Assembly: GCF_003073045.1 (NCBI RefSeq)
Contig: NC_037595.1
Span: forward strand, 10,780,074 to 10,844,073
DNA: 64,000 nucleotides
Source of the DNA: Pomacea canaliculata
Taxonomy: Eukaryota; Mollusca; Gastropoda; Architaenioglossa; Ampullariidae
Direction: 5' to 3'
In this document: piece after piece, positions 33,970-45,400 of the stretch
Numbering within the stretch: the first letter of the stretch is position 1
Layout: every line of letters begins with the position of its first letter
Program-made: the position numbers and the translations under genes
Notes under the pieces: model-generated
Seen by the model: the letters and a program-made list of their open reading frames with translations, nothing else
The model's database searches: none
Told to the model about the DNA's origin: nothing

Positions 33970-35110
33970 GAGTATAAGTTAATGTGTTGAGTAGAAAACA
34001 TCTTCACTTAAAATACTTTATTTGCTGTTCTAGACACCACACTCCATTAAACAGTCTCATAAAGTGAAACCTCACCTGCGTTTAATTTCTTACCTTCACC
34101 GAAGAATTTCTTTTCCGTATATGTTGGCGATTGGCTGGATGAAAAGAAAGTTGATAACTTCAAATAACGCCTTCAAAATGCGAAGACATTGATAAATGTA
34201 AGTTTGTTTCCACGTTCACTAGTGTGAGTATATCTATTTATATTATTTTTGGAGTAGGGGTGTGCGGGTCATCCACCGTAATTTTGTCACAGATAGTGTT
34301 GTCAAAGGTAAACGACAACAACCTCAGTATTTTGTCAGTTTTTCCTCTTTGTTTTGTGTTTGGGCTGATAACTTTGATGATCTGCATTGGAAACACGACA
34401 ATAACAATTGTCATTTCACTATTTGTAGTCAACTGTCTCAGAGTCTACATAATACCCCTCACTTTCCTTTAAAAGACTTTTTTTAATCATAGGCACAGGA
34501 AACTAGTAAATTATCATCTCAACGACAAAATATTATGTTTTAAAACAAATTCATTATATTTTAAATTAACGTTTCTTTATGATTGTTTTACCTTCGCTTT
34601 CTGTTTCCAAAGATCAACACAAACATCAGTAGAGAAAAAGCATTTCTTTCTCTTCTGTATTCGCGCAAAACAAAATAACGAAAGGTGAATTGTTCTAAAG
34701 ACTGTCGAAAATATATTTTCCAAGTGAGTACTCCAACACGGCTTGAACGAGCAGTAAAGGAAAGACCAAGTAGAAATATCAGTCAAACAAAGTATTCATT
34801 ACTACTTCAAGTACTTGTCTCAACAAGCTTACACAAGAGTGAAAAAGAACATTTTTTACCTGTTCTACTACTAAAGAAATCCACGAACTTTTTTGTTGTT
34901 CTGGTCTGTACTGAATGTGAACGATTGGATGAAGTGAAAGGAACTGGAAAATAGCGCCCTCCCTGCAATAAGTTTTAATAGTAACAGTCATACATTTCCC
35001 TACGTCTTTTTTTCAGAGGGCACTAAAACTTACCTTAATGACTCAAAAAATTAAAAAAAATTGACAAAACCACTGATCATTCGTGAATGAAGACAACTAC
35101 TAAGTGAAAT
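33970..35110. other. AT-rich sequence, no gene seen
   Basis: No splice-bounded frame or recognisable protein similarity was found here. Confidence 0.35.
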
Positions 35111-35116
35111 CAAATA

Positions 35117-35905
35117 CAGTGATACCTCTTCCGAACATAATTCGTTCAGAGACGGTCGAGAACCAAATTGTTCGAACGAAGCAATGAAACCATAAAATAA
35201 CTGGATTAATTCGTTAGCCCCAGAAAATGCTATTTACTGCTATTTGTATATAATATGTAGAAAAACATGACTCAACAAGAAATAAGAAATAAAAAGTGTA
35301 TTTATTAAAACAAAAAAATAAAATGTACTGGTACAGTACAGCAAATTGTGTTTCATTTATGTACCAAACAGGAGGGAATGAATGTGGAGGGAGGAGGAAA
35401 GGGGGATGGTTATTGTTTTGAAGGGGAGTCCTCTTCAATAAAAACAGAGGTAACTGCTCTTCGGGTGTTTCTGTATCTTTTGCTGAGGAGAATCAGAATC
35501 TTGCTCTGCAGTTGTTCTTTCTTTACGAAGAATTTGTCATTGTTTGCTGTTTTTTTCTCCTTTGCAAAATTTTGCGGAAAGTGGACAAACATTGTCATTA
35601 AAAATGTTAACTGCTCTATTTGCTACAACTTTATCAGGGTGATGTTGTTCAACAAAATTTGCGATTTCTGCCATTTTGCACACATTCATGACCTCTCCAC
35701 AAAAACGTGACTCTCTCTCTCTCTGCACTCACACTGATGACGCAAGCAAGGCCGCTGGGCTGAATGAACGCCATTCGGCTCAACTCGGCTCATCGACGTT
35801 CGGATTTTCGAGTTCCAATATTTGTTCGGATTCCAGACAAAATTTCTCGAATTCTGTCGCCGATTTGGTCGAAAGTCAAGGCGTTCGAGAACCGAGGTAT
35901 CACTG
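35117..35905. mobile_element. Second pogo/Tigger-like element, TA target site
   Basis: Begins CAGTGATACCTCTTCCGAAC and ends GTTCGAGAACCGAGGTATCACTG-type, flanked by TA (35115-35116 and 35906-35907). The terminal plan CAGTG-x2-ACCTC matches the element at 1854 but the interiors differ. A 120-codon frame (35348-35710, +) and overlapping minus frames show no transposase motif, so it is non-autonomous. Confidence 0.85.
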
Positions 35906-35909
35906 TAAA

Positions 35910-37515
35910 AGGTTGAAGAGATGCTATGTATGCAAACATGTAAGCACGACATTGCTAGGTTGGAAGATTGCTGCATGGTTACGTGCACCTGGCAAGGATA
36001 TACACTGTGAAACAAATGACAAACAGTGCAGCAAGCAGTAACATAACCAACAGTCACACAAAACTTCACTAAACGCATTTGACATTCATCTTACATGCTC
36101 GTGCTACAGATGAAAAAGAGAAAGGGAGGTAACTGCTTATTGCATTCTTGAATGAATGATATGAATTACCTCCCCTGGTTGCTGGCCGCTGATTTTCTTG
36201 TCGCTTGATGATTTGCTATTTCAATTCTTCTACATTTTCTTCAAATTTTTCTTCACTGATCTCACATATTTTGTAAGTTTGCTTTAATTGTTGACCATAA
36301 ACTGAAATTTTTATGCGATAGAGGATATTTATTTTCTTCTTTTACGTGGCTGTTTCTGAATTTTTTAAAATTATTTGACGTGGACATCAGAATGCTGCGA
36401 TGCAATATCTACATAACGAAAGGTGCTTTATAGAAAGTAAGAATTGAGCGTGCTAATCTAGAATGAAGACATTATCAGAACGAGGCCAAAGAGATATCTG
36501 TGTCTTTCAAATCACGGACGTTAAAATTAGAATGCAAGGGAAAGTTTTTCCTCAGAAATCGGGATGAGAGTACAAGAGAGAGAGGAGAATGGAATGACAG
36601 ATGAGTGAGAGAAAGAAAGAGTGACAATGGGAGATAAAAATTATAGAATATGTGTATGTGTACAATAAATTGAGTGAAACAGAACAGCTTTAGTGTTTTA
36701 GCTCTGTGCATAGCAATTGTTTCAGGATTGCATCTACAGACTCATCAACATCTACAGTTTAAAAAACAATCACTGTTTAAAGTCGATGAGATATGTAAGC
36801 TATTTGAAAACAATCTTGTAAGAAGATATAGGTAGATTAGTAAGTATGTCGAACAGAAAAGTTTGAAATTAGCTATAACAGCAGCATCGATCTAGAAAAC
36901 CTTGGGTAGTCGTTGCACATTCAATTCATCTGTCCATAAACAATGAATTATGTCGGAGTCCATAGTCCAATGTCATAACCTCAGAAGCAATAAAACTTTT
37001 AAATTGATGATTACAGGTCAGTAAGTCTATGAATGTAACTAAAATACATTTGGTTTGATCAAGTTCCAGCAGGAGTACTCCCGACATGCTGACGTGTGCA
37101 CTGATGAGATAAAGCTTTCATGATAATAGTCTTGATGACTGAGTACCCAAAGAACTAGAACCTTGTCTTCAGGGTATGCGGTTAAGTTGCGGTATGTGCT
37201 AACAGCTTTGCAAGATTACAGATAAGTAAAATAATGTGCTTGCATTCCTGTATGTAAAGCTCCTCGAGTCTTGTTGATGCATGAAAAAGGCGCCATATAG
37301 ACTATTTATCATAATTATTTATAGATTCGTGAATTTCCGATTAGTAGACTCCCCGAAAGAAAGGAGACCTGATCCACTTCCCCGTTCATAACCCACTTAT
37401 CTGCGCAGACGAACTCTCTACTCAGAGGCTTTTCTGTCTGAATTTCAAATCAAACTTCGAACTTTAAATTAATACAGACTATGTGCATGATAGTGGTGAT
37501 TCGTTATTGCTTGGT
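35910..37515. other. Intergenic sequence upstream of BIR-E
   Basis: AT-rich; nothing recognised. Confidence 0.35.
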
Positions 37516-37521
37516 GATGCA

Positions 37522-38004
37522 GGTTTCCCATCTGGCAGGACCACGACCTCTCAACAGATATGAAGGTGAGTTACTTGCTCGTTGTTGTCAGTAAACACCC
37601 TTGAGTAACACCAAGGACAGTTACAAAACATTTCAAATGACAGTATTGACATGACATGTCTAGCACAGAACAGATACACGACAGGAATGTATTTTAAAAC
37701 AGAGTGTAGGTTGGTAACATAATTTGTCAAAATATTACATGTAACTTTAAAACCAATTATTTATTACATAAGAGTAGTATTTTTTTCTCGATGGGATTGC
37801 TGGCATCGTTAAAAGGGAACTGACTGGTTACTGTACTGATCTATTAATTAATTGATTGGTTATTTATTTCAGAGTGCCTCATGCACAGATCTCATGTGGT
37901 GATGGGGTGCAGAAGCTTTAACTAAACCAAGTTTTCCTGAAATCATTTGCCATCTGTCAAAACTAGCCAGTCGCAGACTTCTGACTTTCTGACTTCAGGA
38001 AAAC
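37522..38004 (+). other. Candidate 5' noncoding exons of BIR-E
   Basis: A 44-bp exon near 37522-37565 (GGTGATGCAG| ... ATGAAG|GTGAGT) is followed by an acceptor TTATTTCAG at about 37872, from which sequence runs without a further donor into the BIR-E ATG at 38005. An in-frame TGA 15 bases before that ATG supports it as the start. Confidence 0.45.
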
Positions 38005-39261
38005 ATGGCTAAGTCCGGAAACACCATTCTCTTCTTCTGCCTCTTCACCGTGCTCGTGGCCCTGTGTGGCTTTCATCAGAGCCACGACTGGGCTGTGCCA
38101 TGGAAACATTTAGCCAGAGATGTACATGTTTCCATGGCAACACTATATTTCGTTGTTTCTTTGACTGAAAATCTGCCTAATTCGTACGGTTTCATTCTCC
38201 GTGTATTTCCATCCTTTGGCGCTTCAGCGTCGAGCGTTCCTGTACATGGACATTCCAGACAAATGCCGAAGCTTGCACTCAATGGAGAAGACTTTCCCGG
38301 GTCCTTGTCATCTACCACGTTTCATTTTCTGAATAAGAAACAAGAAGGAAACATTGCCTCACACATACATTCTTCTATGGCAAAGCAAGAGATAAATCCA
38401 AGAGTAGCAGCGGCTATTCCTGAGAATGAATTATCTTTAAAGAAAGGTAAACTGAGAAAGAATTTAAAGGATACACTCACTCACAACACAGAGGAGATGT
38501 TTAAGATCTTTGCTATTAAACAGCAAACAAGAAGAGAAGGAGGGGAGAAAGACTTGAAAAACAAGAATCTGCTAGAGAAATATTTGTGGCTCTTTGTTAC
38601 ACTCTGCACGGTTTTGCTACTGACGTTTAGAATGTTTGATAGAGATGCCCCGCCCACAAACTCAAAGGTCCTGTCAAACTTAGGTCGAGAAGATTTATTA
38701 GTTGAATTAAGCTCCGAGTCTCGACTTGCCCTGGGTGTCAAGGACTGGAGGAGCACTGACTCTGCGTTATGGAGATTCCTGCTGTCACCTTTCGAGAGAT
38801 TATGTTGTGACCTCGAGTCTCTTCTACGCCTGAGCCATAACTTCCTGCCAGCCACCCAGACTTTGAGGGTGGCACCCGCTTCACAGTTCCTCCCGACTGT
38901 CCTGGGGAACGAGGGTAACCGCTTCCAATACATTGGTTATCGCCTCGCCTCTCTAGCTGCTCTCCCCTCGGGGTGTCCCATCTCGCCCCTGCGGCTGGCC
39001 GAAGGGGGCTACCACTACAACCCCGACATCAACAAGAGCGCAGTCATCTGCCACGAATGTGGGGCTACCTACAGCTGGGGGTCGCCCTCGGCAACGAGGA
39101 TTTCTCCCTTGCTGTACCACCAGACCTTGTCGCCCACCTGCAGTGTTGTCCAGTCCCGGTCGGGGATCCAGACGAGCACCTCTACAGGGATGCTGACTAC
39201 TGTTGCTGGGCAGCTGCAGAGACAGCTGTCAGATGATGTCCAGACAGACGGAGCTGCGTAA
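38005..39261 (+). CDS. BIR-E: membrane-associated protein with C-terminal BIR
   Basis: Intronless frame of 418 residues. Residues 8-22 form a hydrophobic segment (TILFFCLFTVLVALCG) after a short basic start, so a signal peptide or signal anchor is likely; 193-209 (KYLWLFVTLCTVLLLTF) are a second membrane span. The lysine-rich stretch between them (146-191) is probably soluble. The BIR lies at 312-380: YRLASLAALPS...LRLAEGGYHYNP...C349-x2-C352-x19-H372-x6-C379, keeping all four zinc ligands and a Trp, with a loop three residues longer than usual. Ser/Thr-rich tail, no RING. Known IAPs are cytosolic; a membrane-linked BIR would be unusual. Topology and apoptosis role are inference. ATTAAA at 39364-39369 is a plausible poly(A) signal. 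Confidence 0.75.
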   Translation: MAKSGNTILFFCLFTVLVALCGFHQSHDWAVPWKHLARDVHVSMATLYFVVSLTENLPNSYGFILRVFPSFGASASSVPVHGHSRQMPKLALNGEDFPGSLSSTTFHFLNKKQEGNIASHIHSSMAKQEINPRVAAAIPENELSLKKGKLRKNLKDTLTHNTEEMFKIFAIKQQTRREGGEKDLKNKNLLEKYLWLFVTLCTVLLLTFRMFDRDAPPTNSKVLSNLGREDLLVELSSESRLALGVKDWRSTDSALWRFLLSPFERLCCDLESLLRLSHNFLPATQTLRVAPASQFLPTVLGNEGNRFQYIGYRLASLAALPSGCPISPLRLAEGGYHYNPDINKSAVICHECGATYSWGSPSATRISPLLYHQTLSPTCSVVQSRSGIQTSTSTGMLTTVAGQLQRQLSDDVQTDGAA

Positions 39262-39363
39262 GGAAAATTAGTTGTTTCTCGGAAATTTGCCTTCGTTGAC
39301 TTCCTCCCCTCAACTCTGATTTCACTGTGAACTTTTCTTTTCCTCGTTTCGTGTCTTCATTCA

Positions 39364-39369
39364 ATTAAA
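39364..39369 (+). terminator. ATTAAA poly(A) signal of BIR-E
   Basis: Common AATAAA variant about 100 bp after the BIR-E stop, followed by a GT/T-rich stretch. Confidence 0.4.
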
Positions 39370-39399
39370 ACATAACTCAAGTGTTATAATTCTGTGTCA

Positions 39400-40260
39400 A
39401 TAAGAAAACTGAAAGTTAAACTGAACAATATAATTTTGTCACAGTAAAATGCAAGTTTAAAAAAAATCCCATGTTTCGCATTTATAGCCGACTGAGAGAT
39501 CTTTTGTTTAAGAGTCCACAAGTCTTCGTATTATCACTATGATGGACAGGATAGCTATATCTATACATCAGGAAGATAATAGTGATGCTATTAATAATTA
39601 CAGCACAGTAAAGACAGATCTTTTGGCTTATCTAAAGTCAACTAGTATGGTACTGCTAGTTACAGTCTAGTTAGTTCATGGTTAAATGGCTAGGCACAGG
39701 CTACATAAAATGCTTATCTATTCTAGATAAACGGACTGTAGGTACTTTGTATGTACGGAAATTCAGAAACTAACGTCATCCAGTGATTGAATTTCAGTCA
39801 GATTGAGTCAGAGGTGCTACTAAATGCTTGATGAAGGACAAGATTGTATTTACGGGTTTTTGTGTGAGTAATTCATATAGACGGACTAGTCTGGAATTCC
39901 GAACTTCATGAGTCAAGGGGAAGAAAAGAGACAGTTGATATTGCTTAGACTATGTGGTTAATGTGACAGAAAAAACCAGCATTAAATGTGCAGTAAGTTG
40001 TGTGTGTCTGTGAGAGAGACAGACAGTCAGGATGGCTATAAGATACAGAAGTAGAGCGATTATCACCATACATTATCTTTGGGGTCTAATTTCCGACTTA
40101 CACATATATTCTGTACATGAAGATCTCTTTCCCTGTGATATAAACTGTTTTCAGTGTGTCATAATTTGAAAGGATATCAACATGATCAGGCCCCACCTTA
40201 ATAGCTTATCATCCAAAATAAATGATGAATGTTAGCAACTTAGGTCTGCCTCTTCTATTA
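39400..40260. other. Intergenic sequence
   Basis: No coding frame recognised between BIR-E and the first candidate exons of BIR-F. Confidence 0.35.
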
Positions 40261-40262
40261 AG

Positions 40263-40514
40263 ATGGCATCGCTTGCAGTCTCGGCTAGCTTACACATCTT
40301 GGTCACGGTAAGCACAAACTCTAAGATGGAAATCTCTGTAAAGCCTTCGTTGTTTTGCTAGGAAAACCTTCATGTTTTCCCTGTGTTATCATTGTCCTTC
40401 TTCGTGCTCGTTCCAGAGAAGCACCGCCTGCAGCACGCGCTGCCAGCATCACGAGGAGTGGAGCAGACGAGCAGAGAACATCACACATGGCGGCGGTCAC
40501 AGACTGTCCTGATG
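40263..40514 (+). other. Candidate 5' exons upstream of BIR-F
   Basis: 40263-40307 starts ATGGCATCG and ends in donor ACG|GTAAGC. 40417-40514 has a strong acceptor (GCTCGTTCCAG) and a donor GATG|GTAAGA, and includes ATGGCGGCG at 40487. Neither joins in frame to the BIR-F exon at 41897, so they are probably noncoding or alternative leaders. Confidence 0.35.
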
Positions 40515-41975
40515 GTAAGACACGATACAACATGTATAACAACCATTATCAGTCACTTCAACTGTTCAAGGGGCTAAAGCTAAGAGGTACTGATATCCTT
40601 CAAAAACAATGACTAAGAAAAAAGAACACAGGTCTAATAGCGTGCATATAATAATGACAATATTACATCGCATTTCCCACTTTAAATTAGGCATTAGCAC
40701 TTTAGAGGCACAAAACAAAGTAAAATGTAAAAAATGCATAGTAAAATACATATAAACTCACAATGATCATATGAAAATATGTAGACCAAAACTTATCAGC
40801 AAAAAACATATAGGAGAAAAAGCTACTGCTCATACATGTAATGTTTTATCATCATCATCATCAATAGCAGCAGAAACAGCGACAACAACAAAACATCAAA
40901 ATATAGGAGCAAGTTATTTCAGTCAGGACAAGGTGGGGAATGAACCGTTTAAACACTTAACTTGAAGTATTAAAGGCTAGAGGGAATATATGTCAGATCA
41001 GAGAAGCCTACTGACTGCTGAAGGAATGTGATCTTTTCTACCTGGAGTTCACGTTTATTGGTCCGCGAGGTTCATGGTTTACTCAAGCTACTTCCGGGTG
41101 CACACCCAAGTAAAATTCCCGAGAAACACACAGCTGTCTCATACGATGTTAATAATATTCACACTACACAAACGAAATAGGAGATTTAAAAGTGATCGAT
41201 GTCGGATCTTTCCGTCGCCCGGAAACTTTGGTGTGTTCATCACAGGACGTCCTGATGTAGCTGTCGACCCATGTAATGTCAACAACACATCAACAAGCCA
41301 GGCTTGAGAGTGACAGACAAAGTAATTAATTAGAGTGAGAGAAAAGGGAAAAGAGAAAGAAAGACTGGTTATTGGAAAGAAAAAACCTTTACTTACACTA
41401 AAAAAAAAAGAAATATGTTTATTTGTAATCCATTCAGAAGACGACATTTGAAGTGTAAGGTCTTTGATAAATACAACAACCAACGAAAACGTGTGCACAC
41501 AAATTTAAAATAATCTTAGCTCTATATCAACAGCTAGAATTAGTAACAGAACAGGAGAAAAATACTGACAGGAAAAGAAATGACTTGGGGGTTCCCATTT
41601 TGTGTCGGACTTACAATTACTCGCTGTTAAAGTAGTTACAAATATCAGACCAGAGATTATAGACAGGAGACCTAGACAGCCACAGTGGATGCATTGGCGA
41701 CACGCAGTCCATAGTTAATACTAGGGTGGATACTTGAAAGGTCTTGAAACTAGTCGTCACTGATCTCAAGTCGACTTTGCTAAGTTCGATCCCAAACTTG
41801 TATTACTGGACTGCTTGCAGACGATTTTTTCCAGTTAACTACTAGAACGAGGCTAATGTATACAAAGCTTCCGGTTTAGTCACATTCATTGTTTAGGCTC
41901 GCTGATACTAACAGCAGAGAACTCTCTCCCTCCCCAAAATATTGCACAACGCTAAGATGCCTGACAAGTTTGCAA

Positions 41976-44250
41976 ATGAGCGCCATCTGTGGTACAGGAT
42001 ACACGCTGGCACTGCCCAACACCTCAGAGGACGTTCAGAGCAGCGCCGGGGCAATGGCGGTGTCGTCTGCATCTGCAAGTTCTGGAAGCGGTGAGAAGGT
42101 CCTCCTGGACCTCAACAGTGCTGTGTACCCTCTCTACAGCTCTCTCCAGTCTCGGCTAACCACCTTTTCGAAATGGCCTGCTGCTAATTTTCGTCCACCG
42201 GAGGTCTTGGCGCCTATGGGCTTCTTCTACGCTGGTGAGCAGAAAGTACTCTCAGTTAAGACCCATGCCTTACAAGAATCAATGAGTAGTGCTTGAGCAA
42301 GTGCGAGTAAATATTTGAGAGAACGAGAAAACGCGATAGTTGCAGAGTTCTGTATTTATGGTTGTATTCTCGAAGAGCATTCATTTTACTGAGTTCTGAA
42401 AGTTCGCGTTTATTTGTTTTGTCCACGTTCAGTTAATTCAGACAACATATTTTTTCTACTATTTGCAGAACCTCAGTTGCACGATGTTTGTAAGAATCTA
42501 TAACATGATATTCTCTAGCTCTTTGACTGTTCATACCACAGAGGCCTTTACAGACTGCTCATAAATAACACATCAGCACAGAAGCAGTATTGTTCTGTCA
42601 GTTATCTCCCTCGATAAAATCACGTGTTCCTCTCACGGTGACGTCACTAGGGTACGCAGACTGCGTGAGGTGCTTCTACTGCGGGATCGGCCTCAAGACG
42701 TGGGAGGAAAACGATGACCCGGAGGAGGAGCACATCAGATGGCGGCCCAACTGTCAGTTCGTCCTGGCCACCAAAGGGAAAAGATTTGTTGACAACACTC
42801 TGGCCAGACTCAACGTAAGTCGCGTTCTTGTCATCTCTACCTCGGCTTCTCTCCACAGCTGTCTCACTCCCTGACACAGCTGTCAGCTGTCACACTTTGA
42901 TCTTATCTCAGCACCTGATACATTGTCACGCTCCTTTGTCACAAACCGTCCCGTTCCCAGATTGAATTTTGTTTCTTTATGTAGTCATACTCTCATGTAG
43001 AAATGTTAGGACTCGCTTCTCTCTCCTCAAGTATCTTCAGACTTGATTAAGATTTCAGCTCCATGTCTCTCTTCACAGTTCAATTACAATCACACTCAAT
43101 TCGACATGGATTTGTACTCAAACAACAGAAAATGAGAAGAAAACAGTAAGTAATATTTAAATTCTAATGTATATTGTAATAAAATATATGCTTGTTTTGT
43201 ACTTTATCTTTGTATATATTATGAAAATAATTTTTTCTTAATTTCTAATTTTTGACCTATTTCCCGATTAGTAAATTCTCGGCCCCATTCAGTTGCAATC
43301 TTTGCAAGAAGACAAAACTTTTAACTCTTAGCAGGAGTCAGAGTTTCAAGACTTTCACCAATGTTGTCCTCTCTACTCTCGTGGGAAATATCAGCATCCT
43401 TTTCTCATTACATATGAAGTAAAAGTACTCTTAATATTTCATTATTTCTGATACAATTTTCTTGTTTTAAGCTCTTTTCGTAACATCACCTATACTTCTC
43501 CTTAAAGTCTGAAATGTTGTTAGCTTGCTATGAGACTATGGTTGACTCGGAGGATTTCACAAAAGCAGCAGTTACAATGAAGATGTGTCTATGATTGAAA
43601 AGTAAATATTAACTGCAGAGAAGGATGAACCCGGATGACGAAGTCCCAGATACACCTAACCCCGCACGTGACTCACAGCGCGGTGCGCCACCTAGCGGAG
43701 AGAACCTGACGAGAGAAGGGGGAAGCAACCGGAGTACAACGCTTTCCAGCGACGACCGCCAGCAGCTGCTGCAGATGGGCTTCAGCGCCGACATGATCCG
43801 CTCCGCCCAGGAGAACCTACTGAGGGCTGGTGAGTCTCTCTCACTCATTCACTCATTTGCTCACTCACTCCACATTCATAATCACTCTGGCTAAAATCCA
43901 ACATCTTTCAAATCAAATTCCGAACGAAATTTAATAGTATTTGATAATACTTGGCTACAGGAGTTTGTGTGATCAGAGAGGAGAAGACAATATGTTTGTC
44001 ATTAAGTAATTGTAGTTAATATTTTATGAATAAAAATTAGAGTAGTCAAAAATGTAACCTGCGCAAATCTTAATTGTATTTTCCTTTTTGGTTCATGAAT
44101 TCAACAGTTTATGTATTTATTTCTGTGCTGTGTTCGTGTTTCTATATTATATATGTTTTATAATTGTGTTTATTTATTTATTTATTTATTTATTTGTCTC
44201 CAGGTCAAACATTAAACATCGACAATATTCTGGGTTTTCTTGTTCCCTAG
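41976..44250 (+). CDS. BIR-F: IAP-family protein with canonical BIR and UBA domain
   Basis: Four exons, 41976-42234, 42651-42814, 43619-43829 and 44204-44250, encode 226 residues with all phases consistent. The first exon has an acceptor (TTGTTTAG) at 41896; the ATG at 41976 is the first in frame. BIR at 60-125: RLTTFSKWP...MGFFYAG|Y, then C94-x2-C97-x16-H114-x6-C121 with ENDDPEEEH, the acidic segment lining the IBM-peptide groove of type II BIRs. UBA at 185-224: DDRQQLLQMGFSADMIRSAQ...NIDNILGFLV, which in cIAP/XIAP binds ubiquitin chains. No RING follows before the stop, unlike XIAP or cIAP, so it probably lacks E3 activity and acts as an adaptor or decoy. Loss of RING versus an undetected alternative 3' exon cannot be separated. 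Confidence 0.88.
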
Positions 44251-44259
44251 AATACCTTA

Positions 44260-45400
44260 AAACCTGTTTTGGAACCAAGCAGAAAAAAAGAGGCGAGTTT
44301 CCAGGAGCTGATGTGTAAAAATCTGTAAACAGTTTGCCATGTTACTAGAGATTCTTGTCCTTCGGCTACCTTGCTTGATTCTGACAATTCTGCCAAAAAA
44401 CGAGCCCTGACAAGCTGTGAAGAGACATTTACTTAGGTCCTAAACGTAGGTTTTGCTTCAATGTTTGTCTCCTATCAACAAGCCTGGTAAACCTTTAAGT
44501 GTCTACACTGTACAGCCATTGAGACAGGAGATTAGATAAACAGAGGCTCGGTAATTTTGGTTTTAGTTTGCTGGATCAGCAAGTTTCAGAACCTGCAATC
44601 TGAAGAACTCGCCCTTTAACCTTTCACCTTGAGTGGTGATAACATCCACTGATTGCTGATTGTCACTCCATCTACCGTAACACGACATGCATAGTCATGC
44701 TCTGAATCTTAATCCAGAGTTACTCTTAATCCAGAGTTACTCATAAGCCAGCTAGCTCCAGCTGTCGTCAGTAAAGTACAGCCAGAAGGTGATGGCGGTT
44801 AGAGAAACGACAACTGGCGACTACACTGACGTCATTTCCTGTGTCACCGCATGAGGATAGCTTCACGATTGATAATTTGCTTTCACATGCTCTGTACCTG
44901 ACACAGCCTGACTATCCAGCGTGCAACCTGTATATTTTGTGATTTATAAAGAGAGGTGTTTGCAGTGGCCTTTACTTTCATTGCTTTGTGCGGAACCCAG
45001 AGAATTGATGTTGATTTGATACTTCCATTTTGTTTTCTTAAAGGTGTTCTTTGAGTTACCAAGAACTTCACAGAGAACACCTGTAAAAGTTCATGGCATA
45101 CATACCCCAATTATACGGGACAACAGCAAGGTTTTATGGATTATTATTTAATTATAAGAGTGAATATTTTTATTCTAATGTGCATATTTTTTGCATTTTA
45201 AAAGTTTTTAAATAATGCTTAGTTTAGAACGGGAAATCTTATGTTGGTATATAGACAAACCCGTGCCTGCTTAATGAGTTTGTTTTAATTATTAGCTATT
45301 TTAATTATTAAATGTATATAATTACTATACATTGTCAGTGTTATTGTGTTTTAACAATGAAAATAAATGTAATAAATTTCTTTAATGAGTAATTTGTTTT
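44260..45400 (+). other. 3' flank of BIR-F with AATAAA signals
   Basis: No gene seen. Tandem AATAAA at 45362-45367 and 45371-45376 could end a 1.1-kb 3' UTR. A TATT repeat (44169-44196) precedes the last BIR-F exon. Confidence 0.35.

Noticed and set aside
38481..38933. 150-codon minus-strand frame
   Set aside because: Antisense to the long BIR-E frame, no recognisable motif.
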